DNA of 13,145 bases, taken from Candidatus Omnitrophota bacterium. GTDB lineage: Bacteria > Omnitrophota > Gorgyraeia > Gygaellales > Profunditerraquicolaceae. Each line of letters begins with the position of its first letter. Positions within the stretch are counted from its first letter, which is position 1. The notes under the pieces are model-generated. The model made no database searches and was not told where the DNA came from. It saw only the letters and a list, made by a program, of their open reading frames with translations. Positions 12,905 through 13,145 of this stretch are shown piece after piece. Made by a program: the position numbers and the translations under genes. Location: contig JAQUAP010000038.1 of NCBI GenBank assembly GCA_028687205.1, positions 1 through 13,145 on the forward strand, written 5' to 3'.

Positions 12905-13145
12905 ATGGATCTTTTTACCGAAGAAAAGAAAAAAGATTTAAAGAAGCTGCCCCTGGCAGTGCGCATGCGGCCGAAAGCGCTGGATGAATTTGTCGGCCAG
13001 TCCCATATCTTAGGCAAGGGTAAGCTCCTGCGCCGGGCGATTGAGGCGGACCGCTTAAGCTCCCTGGTCTTATTTGGGCCTCCGGGAGTAGGCAAGACCT
13101 CTTTAGCCTGGTGTATTGCCAACCTTACCAGGGCCTATTATGTTG
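12905..13145 (+). CDS. rarA: Replication-associated recombination protein A (RarA/MgsA AAA+ ATPase), N-terminal part
   Basis: RarA is a clamp-loader-like AAA+ ATPase that acts at stalled replication forks. Eighty codons are visible before the window ends. They contain the family start MDLF, PLAVRMRPKALDEFVGQSHI (residues 16-35), GKLLRRAIEADRLSSLVLFG (39-58) and the Walker A motif GPPGVGKTS (58-66). This resembles both RarA and, less closely, clamp-loader ATPases; the MDLF start and 'ADRLSSLVLFGPPG' favour RarA. The start at 12905 follows the 6S RNA T-run by 3 bases; only GGGGA (12889-12893), inside the 6S closing stem, could act as a ribosome-binding site. An in-frame ATG at 12965 would remove the conserved beginning. 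Most of the protein, including Walker B and the C-terminal tetramerisation domain, is outside the window. Confidence 0.93.
   Translation, partial: MDLFTEEKKKDLKKLPLAVRMRPKALDEFVGQSHILGKGKLLRRAIEADRLSSLVLFGPPGVGKTSLAWCIANLTRAYYV

Noticed and set aside
1..13145. CRISPR arrays, transposases, toxin-antitoxin pairs or a defence operon
   Set aside because: No spaced direct repeats, insertion-sequence ends, transposase motifs or recognisable defence proteins were found; nearly all sequence is accounted for by core genes.

Overview
The window is a dense, entirely plus-strand block of bacterial housekeeping genes from what looks like an uncultured Gram-negative bacterium. The gene order, frequent 1-4 base gene overlaps, and reduced or split versions of several universal proteins (Jag, CoaC, PheT) would suit a candidate-phylum lineage of the PVC/Omnitrophota kind. 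That placement is a guess from gene order and style only; no phylogenetic marker was tested.

Region 1 (1-2421) resembles an origin-proximal neighbourhood: the 3' end of yidC, a very short Jag N-domain gene overlapping it, a clear sigma70-type promoter, a parS-like palindrome, then parA and parB. Region 2 (2421-5162) continues as one probable transcription unit: ndk, yicC, gmk, rpoZ and a stand-alone coaC. Region 3 (5168-5435) holds tRNA-Cys(GCA), tRNA-Leu(TAA) and tRNA-Val(GAC). Region 4 (5443 to about 7060) is AT-rich compared with its surroundings. It carries a HTH/LAGLIDADG-like protein beginning 7 bases after tRNA-Val, a short DUF6941-like protein, and the 5' third of thrS. The base composition switches back inside the thrS reading frame. 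Region 5 (to 12673) is the classic translation cluster thrS-infC-rpmI-rplT-pheS-pheT: two aminoacyl-tRNA synthetases, initiation factor 3 and two large-subunit ribosomal proteins. Region 6 (12674-13145) has a strong promoter, a well-formed 6S RNA gene, and the start of rarA.

The points that most repay a second look are: infC almost certainly starts at a rare AUA codon behind a perfect Shine-Dalgarno sequence; an unlabelled 6S RNA ends 3 bases before the rarA start codon; PheT lacks its tRNA-binding OB-fold domain; ThrRS has an unrelated polar segment where the TGS domain should be, with a composition junction inside the editing domain; Jag is reduced to its N-terminal domain; and a palindromic repeat of a type scattered through many genomes appears to provide the ribosome-binding site of rplT. 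I did not find a defence system, CRISPR array or a clearly new multi-gene system; the nearest thing to accessory DNA is the small AT-rich segment next to tRNA-Val.
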